A stretch of DNA of 64,000 bases from Hysterangium stoloniferum (Eukaryota > Basidiomycota > Agaricomycetes > Hysterangiales > Hysterangiaceae), in assembly GCA_015178975.1 (NCBI GenBank), contig WHVD01000183.1:1-64000 (forward strand). Direction: 5' to 3'. The position numbers and the translations under genes were made by a program. Below are positions 20,870-33,167 of this stretch, piece by piece (position 1 is the first letter of the stretch; each line of letters begins with the position of its first letter). The notes beneath the pieces were generated by a model. That model made no database searches. It saw only the letters and a list, made by a program, of their open reading frames with translations, and was not told the origin of the DNA.

Positions 20870-21955
20870 ATGACTCCATCCACAGTACGCAACAAATTGG
20901 CTGTTGCCTTAGGACAAAATGGACGTCCTTATTGGCGCAGCTTGTCACTGTTTCTCAATGGTGACATCCCTCGATATGAGTTTGATGAGAGCGTTCGCGA
21001 GTGCATCAATACTCCTGATTTAGGTGCGTATTGCTACATTCATCATTCGCCCTTGGTTCGTTAACATTAACAACAAACACAGCACAACTTCACAATGCAC
21101 TCATAATATCGTTGTTATCCAATGCGGCGCTTCTCAATCCGCCGCCGCCGCCACCGGATACGTCCAAGCCACATCGGAAGCGTGGTTCACCATCCGCGCG
21201 CACAAAGCGCCTTAAATCCTGGACTATCAGTGTGGGAAAACGAGAAAGAGATCGGATCAAGAGCCTGGAAGGTGCTGCTACGGCAGCGCAAGTGCAGATC
21301 CACTCAGATCGGGACGAAATCTCACTCGGAAGGGTGGTTAAATTAATTCAGGAAGGAAGAGGTAATCAAGGAAATATTTTCTCTCCTCAATGTTGAATCA
21401 ATTTTTGTCATTATTAAGATCCCCCCGGAACACATCTCCCACAACATCTTTGCTCAATTACACATACAATTACACAACAGAATATCGCAGAAAGGATCGC
21501 CTTGATCTCTGCACAAAATAATCTCGGACCACCGAGTAAAGCCGTATCTCAGCTTGTCCTTCTGGCATTAGAGGTACCTCGTACACCTATGATCTAGATT
21601 CCGTTAAAACTTACCGTTCTAGGCAAAACTGAAACATCTGGTCACTCATGCGATTTCCCTCACTTCCACCTCTCGAACTGTTTCTTCTATACGTCCTTCC
21701 AAGCCGACAATTTCCCGCCCTCTTTCCGCATCATCTTTTGATACTCTCTTCACTGTCGCCCCAGCAGTTCAGCCGTACCGGTCTGCGGCCGCCCTGCGCT
21801 TGTCGTTAGGGGACAATGATTATGATTGGGAAATAGAGGATACATCAGACAAACCGGGGATGGGAGATCGATTTTTGGATGATCCTAGATCACAGATGAT
21901 TGCTATGCTACGGGGAAGAGACACCATAAGAGATGTCGTTACGAAGGGGCGATAA
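20870..21955 (+). CDS. HFI1: SAGA complex subunit Ada1/Hfi1
   Basis: Core structural subunit of the SAGA histone acetyltransferase coactivator, nuclear. Exon 1 reads MTPSTVRNKLAVALGQNG then RPYWRSLSLFLNGDIPRYEF, the start of the SAGA-Tad1 (Ada1) domain. After an intron, AQLHNALIISLLSNAALLNP completes the motif. A basic Pro-rich stretch follows, then after further introns NIAERIALISAQNNLGPPSK and AVSQLVLLALEAKLKHLVTH, the histone-fold-like part. The end is FLDDPRSQMIAMLRGRDTIR up to TAA at 21955. The ATG at 20870 is the first in frame. Total length (about 300 aa) is shorter than yeast Hfi1 but usual for basidiomycetes. It is convergent with the DHHC gene. Confidence 0.85.
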
Positions 21956-22237
21956 CCCCTTTGCTGTATTGTAATTAATTTGACATTTATTGATTATACA
22001 TTATAGCTTCTTATTCAAGTCGACCGCCGATACATGACATGTAATAGGTACCCGTGTGATTGAACGGACGAAACTTTGCCTTAATTAGCCACGTTCTAGA
22101 CATTAAGGAGTATGTTAGATAGATCTATTACGTGCTTCTGACTTCATTCTTTGTAGCATGATAGGATTTAGTTGAGTCTGTAGATCCTCGCGCCTTCGGA
22201 GCTGTTAGACCAAAATATTGGTAAGACTAAAGAAATG

Positions 22238-23587
22238 TCACCTTAACCTCCGGTGCCTATTGACAAACCAAGGAAGTGCCATAAATCGCCACCAATTCTC
22301 TGTGGCCCCGAGGTCATATGGTCGCTCAAGAGGCAAATTGGCCATAATGACTGCACAGCTGACATACTGCGGGGGGGTATGCTGTTGAATAGCCGTACCA
22401 GTGACAGTAATTGCGTCGGAGTTGACAGTATTAATACATATAAACGTGCGAAAGTTTTTTTTAGACTTCAGATGTTCTAGTGTTGACTGTCCTCTATGAA
22501 CTCGTTGGGCAGTCATGACGCCAAGAGCCTGGGACACAGACAAGCAGCAGATTTAGCAAGAGATATGTGTAATCAAAGAGCTTATTACCAAAGAAAATAT
22601 TCCAAGAAGAACTCCATAGGCAGCAGTCACTAATACGCTGAGATGGGGGTCTTGAATTATGCAGCCTAATCGTTGCCCGCATAATTTTGAATCAAGTACC
22701 CAATACCCTATCGCTGTACCTACTGCCCACCTTCCGGGAGGACCGCCAAGAGCCATCCATGAAAACCATTTATCCCACCAAATGCCCTGGGCCCAGGGAT
22801 CCACCCGAGAGGAATGTAGAGCCAATGAAGATTGTTGATGAAGAATAGAAAAGATAGGATAAATTAGACTACAAACGGCGAAGGGAACGATAAAAAGCAA
22901 CGACAAAAATTCTCTCATCAAAGAGAGCGTCACGCAATTCCCCACCCAGGGGCAATGGTGATCAAACCCAACGCGGCAAACATCGCACAAGGAACAATGG
23001 TGCGTACGAGGGGGCTTCCATCGTCCATTGCAGGATCCTTTGTGGCAAAATTCTAACCCTCCTTCAGAAGTGCACTCATAATGCAAGCTACCATGAGGAC
23101 CCTCTAGGGGAGAGGGCGGGTTATCGTACGTCCTAGGAAGAGTTACCAGGTCAAGATATAAGGCTAAGATTGTCAGCAGGAAAGCTGCAGCATATGAGGT
23201 ATATACAGCTATGAAATTTTTAGTTGGGGGTGGAGTAATAATATGTCGTGCTGCCCGAACCTGCGTATACGTTTTGTTGGCAAATTTTGTATAAATAGCC
23301 ATCTTCATGCAAGGTGATTGCGTATGAATGAAACAAATAAAAAGTTTAATAGTCTGACATACATCCAATTTCAAAACAGCATAAATATAGTGACCACCTA
23401 CGAGTGCAGATTTAGTTTAATGTTAGATGAGGCAATACAAAAATTCCTGGATAGGGCGCTGCCAACTTGGCTGGAGGCAGGAAGCAGGAAGCACTCACAG
23501 GATAAACAAGACCACTATAGGAGGTATAACTAAGTCACAGCCTTTATACAGAATGGTTTTCAACCAAGATCGATCTTTTAAGGACAT
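22238..23587 (-). CDS. DHHC-type protein S-palmitoyltransferase
   Basis: Transfers palmitate to cysteines of membrane-associated proteins, acting in ER, Golgi or vacuole membranes. The likely first exon starts at 23587 ([20 protein letters not shown] then PPIVVLFIL, transmembrane segment 1). The large exon has a second hydrophobic segment ([18 protein letters not shown]) and the Cys-rich DHHC domain: [20 protein letters not shown], then [19 protein letters not shown]. Two more membrane helices follow. The C-terminal exon carries [12 protein letters not shown] (the TTxE-like element) and [16 protein letters not shown], a typical fungal DHHC tail. The catalytic Cys of DHHC is intact. The splice between exons 1 and 2 is uncertain. 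The nearest type is probably Pfa3/Pfa5-like. Confidence 0.9.
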
Positions 23588-23835
23588 TTCACTGTGAAAG
23601 TTGTATCTGATGAATCAATGGCTAAATGGGCTATTCTTGGCGGAGTCCGAAAAGGACTCCAAAGTCCGGCTTGATCCCGTCTCTCGTTCAAGTAAACTTT
23701 CTGGGCCTCATACGATCCAATCAAGCTGATTCTTGTAATAATCCGGGAAGTCTAGTACAGTTTATTTGAATTGAGTATTCTAGTGGGCTGCTACAGGCAA
23801 TCAGTGAAACTCTGGTCGGGGTGTCACTTCGGATC

Positions 23836-24680
23836 ATGGCCGACGCACCTAAGCCATGTATGTCGGAAATGCTCTTAAATCCGCTGAATAGAATGCAGAC
23901 ACTCTCCCATTCTTTATTTTCATCTCTTTCCCTCCCTCCTACGCGCCAGACTCCCCCCCCTCCAACGTCCTTATTTATTGATTGCGATAACGCTTTGGCG
24001 AAGGCTGTTGAACAAGCACGAATCCATCAGATAAAGCAACGGAAAATAGAGGCTCTCAAGGCTGAAGTTTTACAACTTGACAATCAGCTAATGGAATTGT
24101 GGAACGATCTAGAGCAAGGCAAGCAAGAGCTGGAAGCTATTATCGACGAGGGCAACGAGCGACTGGAAGCTATCGAGCGCGCAAAAGCAGGTATGAAGCT
24201 CAATTGACTGTGAAGAGTGTGATGTTTATTACTCTGATTTTTCAACAGCGGCCGTCCCATTTCCGGAGTTATTGGCGTATGCGCAGAGTCTTAGCGCCTT
24301 CACATCAGCACCTCCAAACATGCCAGATATCGCATTACCAGGTCAACCCCCGCCCCCTTTATTCTTTCCGCCATTTCCTAATGAGGAAAAAATGCGCCGT
24401 GGTCGCCTTAATGCTGAAGCGCCTCTCGGACAGCTTGGAGAAACCCATTCAGTGGGACGTCGTATGTTTCAATTTTGTGTTCATTACAGAATAGGATGTC
24501 TAAGCAAGCGCGTGTACAGCTGCCACTAAGTCGCCAGAAAAAATCCTTAGTCAAGCCGCACAGCCTATTCCCCTTGCTCGAGACTTGTTCAGACAGCCAA
24601 GTCGTCCCCAACCACTTCCGGCTGTGGACTTCGGTCTGGACCTCAATGACGATGACGATGACGATGACGACGATTTATGA
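23836..24680 (+). CDS. MED4: Mediator complex subunit 4
   Basis: Middle-module subunit of the Mediator coactivator, which links activators to RNA polymerase II. It starts MADAPKPCMSEM at 23836. Exon 1 holds a long coiled coil (about residues 55-115, KALKAEVLQLDNQLMELWND-like). After an intron ending at 24248 comes the family signature VPFPELLAYAQSLSAFTSAP, then FPPFPNEEKMRRGRL. A last intron leads to ATKSPEKILSQAAQPIPLAR and an acidic tail of nine Asp, stop at 24680. Length (about 240 aa) fits Med4. The start is chosen as the first ATG. It is divergent from the DHHC gene (248 bp) and convergent with the kinesin. Confidence 0.88.
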
Positions 24681-24821
24681 TGCCGCTGAAATATTTCGTT
24701 GGAACTTGGAGTCAGTCACTCATGACACAAAATTCCTTTACGGTACAGAAGGCTTAATTTATGACAAATGTGGAGACACAACACACAATGACAGTTAGGC
24801 GAAGCTTTTAAATGATCAATC

Positions 24822-27520
24822 TTAGGGCGAAACTTTGCTTTGTTTTTTTGCTGTCCCTAATGTCGTATTATTTACCTAAAGATCCATATGAACAAATTGA
24901 ACGGCGACGATTGACTGTACTCACCTTCGTAGCAAATCGTAAAGAACAGAGTGATTCGTTAAGATGGGCAGCGAGAGGCGAGAGGTTTAGGACCATCAAA
25001 GTTTTCGAACTGCCACTTAACGACGTTTGTAGAAGATATGTGAGCTAAATTGCCAGTCAGACGAATATACAGACTCTTTTGTTCTCAGGCCTACTTTCGA
25101 GTTTCGATATGGAATATGCTTGTCCCCTTGACCTGGGGGTGCATTTCCGAGCGCAGCAATAACATCACCTAGTGCACTAAGACTTCTGTTAATATTCTGC
25201 GTTTCTTTGAGCCTTTCTTTATCATTTCCAGCCCCACTCGAGTTAAGCCGTTCGGAACCGGCCAAATCTACAAGATTGAGAGACCCTTCGCAAGATTCTT
25301 TTGTTAATGGGTTAGTGCCAATGAGACGTAGTGTGAATACGGAGTGCGAGCGCGAAGAACGTTCGTTCATGAGCGTTGAAGCAACCGTACGGCGGGATTG
25401 GGCACGCAAAAGGAGCGATCGGACCTGAGAAGGAGACTCAAGGGGGACTATGGAACGCGGATTTGGGTAAGGTCATAGCTGTCGTTTAGGTCTTTTGAAC
25501 CACATACCCACGACAGCATCTGTAACTCTTGTCGTACCCCTTTCATGCTTTATCTCATGCCTTTTCTTGTCTAACTCGCCGCTGCCAAGTAAATCGTTTA
25601 TGGTTTCGTTGTACTAAAGAGACAGTGAGCAGTAGATGATAAAAAAAATAGTATGACGTACAATCTCCAAGAATTGACCTTCCATTTTGTAGCTCCACCC
25701 CTTACTGGACAATTCCTGTGCAACGCTGAATACTTGCTCTACAGCTCGTGGGATCATGCCGATGGTTTCAGGTGTCTGGGAAGTAAATTTAAAAATCGGC
25801 ATCAAGGCTGATAGCAGCGTTTCAAGAAAAACCCACTGAACCTCCTTCCATAGTGAAGGATTTTCCAGAACTGAGACGAGTGTTAAAAAGTAAGGGGTTC
25901 TTGTGGAAAAACCTACTCACCCTGTTTGTCTAAATTTGCAATAGAGCAACATTCAACTCGACTCAATACTAGCTCACAGACTGTTCTGTGACTTGCTTAC
26001 CCATACGCAAAAATGCAAACATTATAACCGTCCACGCAGCTTTGGGCGAGCTGTGAAATTTCCTCAAAGACGTCTTCTTGAGTAGATTGAGGCCCAAAGA
26101 CCTAGACACAAGATTTAGTCCTGTGCTGAATAGCGTGAGTTATCTCTTACTCTGTCGAAACCAAAATTCCATGTTTCAATGCGCTCCGTCCCAGTGGCTG
26201 ATTCACTGCTTGCACTGAGATTAATTTCTTTGTGATCCCTCTTATCCGGATATTCGATTTCTGCGACCAACGGTTCACATGCATCCGTGTCACTGGGCGG
26301 TTTATCGGAGGGTAAAGGTGGCCGTACACGACAAAATACACTAGAATTTTGTGAAGTATTTTTCCCCTAAAGAGTAGCCGATACGTACCGGATATTGCCT
26401 TTAAGCTCTTGAATAGTATTGTGTAATTTTCGTCGACTCGTCTCGGCTTCTCGAAGCTCCTTCTCTAATTCAGCAGTACGGGTATTAGCACGCTCAAGTT
26501 GAATGTTCATATCACCGGTATGAGAAGTTGCAGCAGACAGAGATGCGTGCAGAGTACTATTTGTGGCTTGGAGAGCTGTGATCTGTGTCTGAAAGGACAG
26601 AAGGGCCGTAGATTGCTGGGAAATATTGCTCTACAGATTTACAGAACAGACAGACGAAATTTGAATCAATTTTTCATTCTGTCTAGCAGAGGGCAACGTA
26701 CCTTAAGAGCACTGACGGTTTGACGTTCTCGACTCAGATCATCCACCCCAATACGAAGCTCTTCCTTCAATTCACGGACTTCGCGCTGTAGCTTAGTCTT
26801 ATCCATCTCCAAATCCATTATCTCTCGAGCATGCTTTTTCCTCAGGGCATCCAACTCATCGGAAACGTTAATTAAATTTCTCCGTTGTTCAATCTCAGCT
26901 GTCTTGGAGTCAGCGAGTTGCTTGGATAGCTGTAAATGAAATGTTTGAAGCTCCTGAACTTTAGATCTCTCTGCTTCCATGTCTGCCGTCACTGTGCATT
27001 ATGGCGTTCACACCGAGTCACACCAGATATAATATGATATACCTTTCGCAAGATCTGCAGCTCTGGCAGACTCCATCTGAGACATCTGGTTTTGTATTTC
27101 CTCGAAACGCTCATCATCGACAGTGCCTAGTTTTGTGCCGCCTGTAGTCCCGGGGAGTCTACCTGCCTTATTTACTCCTGTCGATCGTGAGACGGAGGAA
27201 CCAGTACGGGGAGCTTTAGTGGGAGGGGCGCTGACGGCACGCACTGCCTTCTGCCCAAGTCTTCCATTTGAACTAGATGAAAGCATAGGAGCGCGAGGTT
27301 TAGTCAAAGGAGGGGGAGCGCGAACACCAGCGGCCGAATTTGGTCGTATAGCATTATTGTGAACAGTGGTTGATGGCTTAAGCACACGAGCTCCAGTACC
27401 AAGAGCAGGCAATTTGGCAGGATTGGGATTTTCATCCTCGGATGCCTTTCGTTTGAGGGACGGTCCCGTGTTTGAAGTCGGTCGATCAGGCGAGCTTGCA
27501 GCCCTTGGTATTCTGGACAT
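24822..27520 (-). CDS. Kinesin-14 (Kar3/HSET-type C-terminal motor)
   Basis: Minus-end-directed microtubule motor acting in the spindle. The N-terminal tail (from 27520, [14 protein letters not shown]) is basic and Ser/Pro-rich. A coiled-coil stalk spans about 26400-27000. The C-terminal motor includes [20 protein letters not shown], the P-loop [15 protein letters not shown], the switch region [23 protein letters not shown], and HIPYRNSK followed by [20 protein letters not shown]. The end is [20 protein letters not shown] up to TAA at 24822. The motor at the C-terminus defines kinesin-14. Introns are many; one 9-nt exon (25921-25929) supplies the middle of the P-loop. An earlier in-frame ATG at 27556 exists, but 27520 gives the usual N-terminus. 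It shares a 177-bp promoter with eL37. Confidence 0.92.
25921..25929 (-). other. 9-nt micro-exon in the kinesin P-loop
   Basis: Minus-strand ACAAACAGG sits between an upstream acceptor (AAATTTAG) and a donor (GTGAGTAG). It supplies the bases joining TAT GG to T TCT GGA, giving YGQTGSGKS. Without it the nucleotide-binding loop would lose Gln-Thr and one Gly. Confidence 0.75.
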
Positions 27521-27697
27521 GTTTGTTGAGGAAACACGTAGAAGCTGTTCACGCAACGGGTTGAACGAGACGCGTTCAGGGAACCAAGGTCACGTGATAT
27601 GGGCAACATCGCTTGAATCTCCGCAAGCCGTGCCGTCGGGTCACAGTTTGGACACTAAGAAAACAGCAAGCTCAACGACGTCGAGGACTATAGCGAC
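27521..27697. promoter_or_regulatory. Divergent promoter, kinesin-14 / eL37
   Basis: This 177-bp spacer separates the two ATGs. It contains ACGCGT (27570-27575, MBF-type MCB box) 50 bp from the kinesin start. It also contains the palindrome TCACGTGA (27590-27597), matching the RTCACRTG site of Cbf1-type bHLH factors, which regulate ribosomal protein genes in many fungi. Both assignments are by motif only. Confidence 0.5.
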
Positions 27698-28388
27698 ATG
27701 GTGAGTTCTATTTGCATAATATCTCAATTCCACACTATTTAGCTGTCATCTATCGTTCGAATGTGAGAGATCCTAGATTGGAAATTCCAGTCAAATGCGA
27801 TGGATGCATATTCAGAACGTGGATGACAGCTCAACATGGAGACAATATTCTCATCCGAGTACTTAGCTGACTTTCTTCTTCTTTCCAGACGAAAGGTTTG
27901 TCAAGTATAAATCATGCTAGGTATATGTCACTGAAAGGCTGTTGTCATCTCCTAAGGAACCTCCTCATTCGGGTTCGTAAACTTTTCACCCATCCGTGTT
28001 CAGCCTGCTCAGTGTCTTTTTTTTTGCAGTAAACGGCATACCAAATCACACACCCTTTGCCGGCGGTGTGGCAACCGTGCTTTCCACAGGCAGCACAAAA
28101 GTTTGCAGTCTACAAATTGTTCACAAGTTTAAGTCCTAATGCGAACTTACAGCTTGCGCCTCGTGTGGATACCCCTCCGCAAAAATTCGGTCATACAATT
28201 GGGGTGAGAAGGCCAAGAGGCGTAAAACTACTGGAACAGGTCGTATGCGCTACCTGAAGGACGTCAGTAGACGTTTTAAGAACGGATTCAGGTAAGCAAT
28301 GTTCAATCCGACATCAGACGCTGGCTCACTGGCTTTTAGGGAGAACACTGTTGCCAAGAAAAGGCCTGCTGCTACAACAGAGGCATGA
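27698..28388 (+). CDS. RPL37: 60S ribosomal protein eL37 (L37)
   Basis: Zinc-binding structural protein of the large cytosolic ribosomal subunit. It has six exons: exon 1 is the ATG alone (27698-27700), exon 2 only 7 nt (ACGAAAG), then [45 protein letters not shown] through [20 protein letters not shown], and [14 protein letters not shown] to TGA at 28388. The four zinc cysteines (CRRC, CASC) are present. Length (about 93 aa) equals the family. The tiny first exons and high intron density are typical of fungal ribosomal protein genes. Confidence 0.96.
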
Positions 28389-28721
28389 AAATAGCAATAA
28401 CTTTGGTCTTTGCATCATATTTTCCATCCTACTTCATATTGCATATGCGTACAACTGCACCAAAAAATATCATGCTCTATGGCTATGGATCGTAGTGAAT
28501 GAATCAACGTCTTCGGCTGACCTTAAGTCGTCATTTCACTTACATGCCCAATTATACCATATTATTGGTGTCGCAGGACAGTCAAGCAACGGATTTAAAA
28601 TGTTTGATATATTAAGATTCTAGAGTGGCGAGTAGCCCCCCCCACACGAAACAGCGGGCATTCCCACTTGACTCCGTGTACTTCGAGAGGAAAAGTTCAT
28701 CGTTTACCCCTGTACGACGTG

Positions 28722-30152
28722 TCAGTTTAGTAAATGCACCATGGTACTAAGTAGTCCCATACGTGTGTGTAATGCCAAGTTCGTTGACCAAAGCTTAAAC
28801 ATTGCACTGGCCTCCGAAATTGAAAGTTGTGGCGGGACATCAAACAGACGCAAATCCTTCAGGTATGGATACAGCGCAGGTGATCGTTTTGCGTACGGAC
28901 CAGTAGATCTATCATGAGGGAGACCAAGAGCCTCTCGTAGGACTAAGGGAAGTAGATAATTGGTGTTGGTAGACGAAACAGCGCCCAAAACGGCACCCTT
29001 AGCCTAGAACGGTCCAATGTAACAGACGAACAGGCATTGCCAACAACTGTACTCACAAAGCTTTTCAAACCACCCGCATATTCGAGCAGTAGCCGAGGGA
29101 TGGATAGATGTTGGCTTTGTATAAGGTTAAAATCGGGATCACGGTATTCCGAGGTACAATAAAGGGCTTGAAAATCGTCCACTGCAAGTAGAACGGGTCG
29201 CCTAAATGATAGAGTTATTAGCTATGCAGAAGAACAGAAAAAACTCGAAGTAATCTTTCACACACTCTGTCTGTGCCCCCAACTGATCTAATACAATAGA
29301 TAAGATGTCTGGTGCCAAGTTAGGATCCCGTACACCAGCCTGGATGAGTTGCAGTAACGGCAGTCCGGGGGTAAAGCCACTTAAACGTTCCACATCTATT
29401 GGAAGAGATGTTTTCATGGTTTGCAGAGCCTCGTTATTTACTGACACAAATCGCTTGAGAAGTTGTTGCGAGGCTGACGGTTGTTGGAATGTTCTGGTTC
29501 GGATATCATACTGATGCTTAGTGGACGAATTAAGTAATGTGATGGCTAAGGAAATCAAGGCATCAGCATGAAGTACCCCCTAAAAATTAAAAAAGAATGT
29601 CAACCTCTTGGTATATATAACACGATCCAACCAGTGCTGATAGCATAGTTGACTGCCTGAACCAAGAGGAAACTCTTTCCACAGCCTGGCGGTCCATCTG
29701 AGGCGAAAGTCAATGCCAAATTTTGAAAAAAAAAACAGAAGCCTCGTACTCAGCACTATCCGCGAATCTGCGCTGTTCTTTTTGCCTGCTTCGTCTAATG
29801 TATTCATAGCTTTCAATGTCACCTCGCGTACAACAGAACATGGCTGCGGAAGCAGTCGGAACTACACGGCCGCACGAAGCGCTAAACATTTACACATCGA
29901 AGGTATAGTGCGTGCTCACCTCCAAAACCATACTTTTAGGCAAACCATAGGCTTGAAATGTACCTGGCGGTTGTTGAAAGGCCATCGCCTGACCGATCGA
30001 AAGCGTCGATATTTTATTCTGAGATCGAGTTAGTAACAACCCGTGTTACTTCATAAAGGCTTTACGGGAAGAAACACGGGAAGATTCGACTCAGGCGCAC
30101 GCTCAGCGAAAACGGCTTGCGAAAGGGAATTCGCGGCTAATGGTCGAAACAT
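28722..30152 (-). CDS. RSM23: Mitochondrial small ribosomal subunit protein mS29 (DAP3/Rsm23)
   Basis: GTP-binding protein of the mitochondrial ribosome small subunit. It starts [18 protein letters not shown] at 30152, an Arg-containing, Ser/Ala-rich matrix targeting sequence. Next come [20 protein letters not shown] then [18 protein letters not shown], the Walker [29 protein letters not shown], and [39 protein letters not shown] is the Walker B region. The C-terminal stretch [20 protein letters not shown] ends at 28722. The order and spacing match the DAP3 family (about 400 aa). Intron joins around the P-loop shift frame but are consistent with GT-AG sites. Confidence 0.88.
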
Positions 30153-31335
30153 CTGGACAGGAAGTGTTACATGCTCTTCTAGTTACTCCAGAAAATTAAA
30201 ACATACAATATTGCGACCACCTTTCCTGTCTTGAACCTCGCGTTCTTCGTTTGGGTTATTACCTCTCGTTTTCTTTTTCATCTGTGTTCGCTTTTCTATA
30301 CAGAATAAGGATTCAGCGGTTCTTGAATGAAAATGTTAACATACTTGGTGCAATCTGTTTGGCATAATGTCTTGCCTGTGGCGAATTTGTGGTTGCATAC
30401 CTTCCCAAACGACAAAAGGACGTAATGGGCAGCATTTTGGCCTGACCAGTGTTCACTTAGAAAATACGAAGGTGAAACCAAAGAGTTGGCGAATGCCGCT
30501 TTTACAGTATTGGTTCCGACTTCTAGCAACCCACAACTCCCTATCCCATGTCAACTAGATCTTTAGGCATTCCGAACCTCTCGAATCCACACCCTAATGA
30601 CCCATAGCCTCTCAGAGGTATGGTTTATGGAAGGTTCCACTGTTTTGTCTCCCTCACTTTTTTGTTCTCACGGTTTAATTAATCGTGGTTTAAATTGGTT
30701 TTTATACGAGTCTAATCGACTTAGCAGGACTACGGTCTTTTATTTCTCGTGCTCACCTTTCCGCCTGAGCTTACGACTCGTGTCTTCTGCTTGGGCACTG
30801 GTCGTAGTCCTTCCCTAACTGTGCCACCGCAAGCGAGATTGTCGATTACTGTAATTAGAGATCGAGTCAAGGTCGAGTTTTTACTAATAAATGCCTCCTA
30901 GTGCTCCCACTGACTCCCACACACTGCTCTTCAACGGTCAACATAGTATGGTGAGCGCCTTTGCCGACAATTTGTATCATAATCGACCCGTATTGCGACG
31001 AGCATAGGTGCTCCATTCTTTTTCCTGGATGTTTTTGCAGTTGCTCCGATGTAGATGGTCAGACACTAATGGCAGTTTCGCTATTATAAGTCTTCAACCA
31101 ATCGATTATATTCTTAAAGAAGGATTAGCAGGGATCCAGCAAAGTACTTACTCTCTGTATAAGCATTAGACTAGCAGCAAAACACGACTCGTTGGGTTCT
31201 TATTGTACCAAGATATGATTGATTCAAAAGGTGATTCTCATCTAAAAATATCAGTAGATCGCACAACGAAACCACAAATACAAAGAACCAAAGCTATAGT
31301 CAGAGAACGAGGATGATTGCTATTCTAGTACTTAA
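30153..31335. other. Gap with a possible DUF498/NDUFAF3-like relic
   Basis: No complete gene is found in 1.2 kb between two minus-strand genes. On the plus strand at about 30735-30830 a frame reads LTFPPELTTRVFCLGTGRSP. This resembles the PEL..LGTG motif of the AAMDC/NDUFAF3 family (complex I assembly). I could not assemble consistent flanking exons, so this may be chance or a decayed copy. Confidence 0.25.
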
Positions 31336-33167
31336 CTACATGTCAGGTCTATTTGATCGCTTCAGACCAATTATTTCAAGGATCACAACAAAACAGCCCG
31401 TAAGAGCCATCAATGCCCATAAAACATAAAGGATGCATTTGCCTTCCCTTGTGGTAACGTCCATCTCAGCGGATCGGTTGCTTGCGTTCACCCAACCAAA
31501 AGCATGGGGAAAGATTTCCATTTCGAACCGGGTATTCGCCGCCCCAACATAACTGATCATTTCTTCTGGACTGGCGTGCTGCGCGGAACGAGCAAGATTA
31601 ACAAGATACGGAACCAATTTGGCAGCATCCAGGAGAGCCTAAAACGAGTTAACATAACACCAAATCATAAGACAGAAGACTATATACCTGATTTGCACCC
31701 ATGCCTCTACCGGCTAACACAAATCAGGCTTATGATTAATCGACGGTTGAAGAACTTACGGGTCATAGGATGCAAACTATCACCAATAAGAAATACATGT
31801 CGACAACCGCCATTTTTTCCAACATGCCTCTGAGCGGTATCGCGCCAACGGTGTGTCGGTTGAATGCTGGTCTCCATCTCTGTAGTTAACCGGATGTGTT
31901 CTAGCGGACCAATGTCAAGGATATCGATTATAGAAGAATGAATCCCTTTCGACCGCATTAGCTCCCGTGCATGGTTTTTTTGAGCAATCTTCAGTTGATC
32001 AGGATCGGATTCATCAAACTTTGGGCAAGCCTGACCGGGGAACGAAACAGCCCAAAATACATGAGGCTGTAAAATTGGGGTCAACAGGGTGAAGGCGAAG
32101 GAATACTTGATAAATATTAACAACTAACATCTTGATAATATGGCTTATCAGCCGATGTGGTGATGTCTCCAGAATCTTCAGTACGATAGATTGAAACAAA
32201 ACCGAAGATACCAGAACCAAAAAAACTCTATAACAGCCCGATGAGTACAAGTAAACATGAAAGCCCAAACTTTATACTTACCACGGCGCCATCATCCTGC
32301 AGAACTTTTGGTAACTTGAAGATGATAGCGTCGCTGGCAGGACCTCGTGAAGTAAGATGGTACCCTCCATGAACCTGCGTTCGGTTGTTCAGACCTATTT
32401 GTTGGGCGATCTACATCGTTCATAAAATATAAGTTGAGCAATTTTTACATAATAAAAGCCATCTCACATTACTTTTAGAGCCGTCAGCAGCAATAAGAAT
32501 GTCTCCCAAATAATGGGTCCCGTCTTCAAAGAATACCTTCACATGCTCGCCACTCTCGTCGTAAACCTCGTCAAACGCTACGACACGCCTAGCAAACTGT
32601 ATGGCATTGGCAGCAACCACCTTTCGCAAAAGCACAGATCGAAGCACACGGCGAGACATCGCTCTAGCTTTAGCATACACCCTGAACGAGGATAAGCGCA
32701 ACAGTGGTTTTGCGGTTTTTGGGTCAATTAAAGTGGGAGCTTCGGCTACGCCTAACAATTTAAAAGAGTATTGAGTACTGATTGACTCTGTTGAGCGGTA
32801 ATAAAGTGGAGACTAACCAGCGCCGTATCTACATTTTAATTCAGCATAGGTTTCATCATCGAGACATCCTCTAAGACCGGCGATGCCATCTTGTGCAAGC
32901 TGCGAAAAGGGTGATCAGGGGCATTTATATAGGAGTTAGAGGGACTGATATACCCTGATCTGGTAGCCACCACGCTCTTTGTTGTATTCCTCGGTGTCCC
33001 TTTCAAAAACCATTACGTCCATGGGAGCATCAGCGGAGGCATTGAGCAGCCCATTAGCTAGAGCCAGGCCACCTATCCGGGATTTTAGCAAAGCAAGTTT
33101 GGTTACTGGATGAATGCGCACTCAGGCCACCACCCACTATTATCACACGAAGACGACTTGAAGACAT
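31336..33167 (-). CDS. FAD-dependent monooxygenase with C-terminal membrane anchor
   Basis: Flavoprotein hydroxylase of the PHBH-like family; substrate unknown. From the ATG at 33167: MSSSRLRVIIVGGGLSGLAL gives the Rossmann GxGxxG, with an intron inside the motif. Then come DVMVFERDTEEYNKERGGYQ, a DILIAADGSKSNVR block (DG motif), and RHVFLIGDSLHPMT (GD motif, FAD ribityl contact). The end has NASNRSAEMDVTTREGK followed by a hydrophobic segment ILYVLWALMALTGCFVVILE, a single tail anchor. Several introns occur. Such enzymes often act in secondary metabolism, but no cluster partners are seen here. It is divergent from the Bye1-like gene. Confidence 0.85.

Noticed and set aside
28389-28721. Small hydrophobic frame after eL37
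   Set aside because: No codon structure or homology; most likely 3' untranslated sequence of the converging genes.
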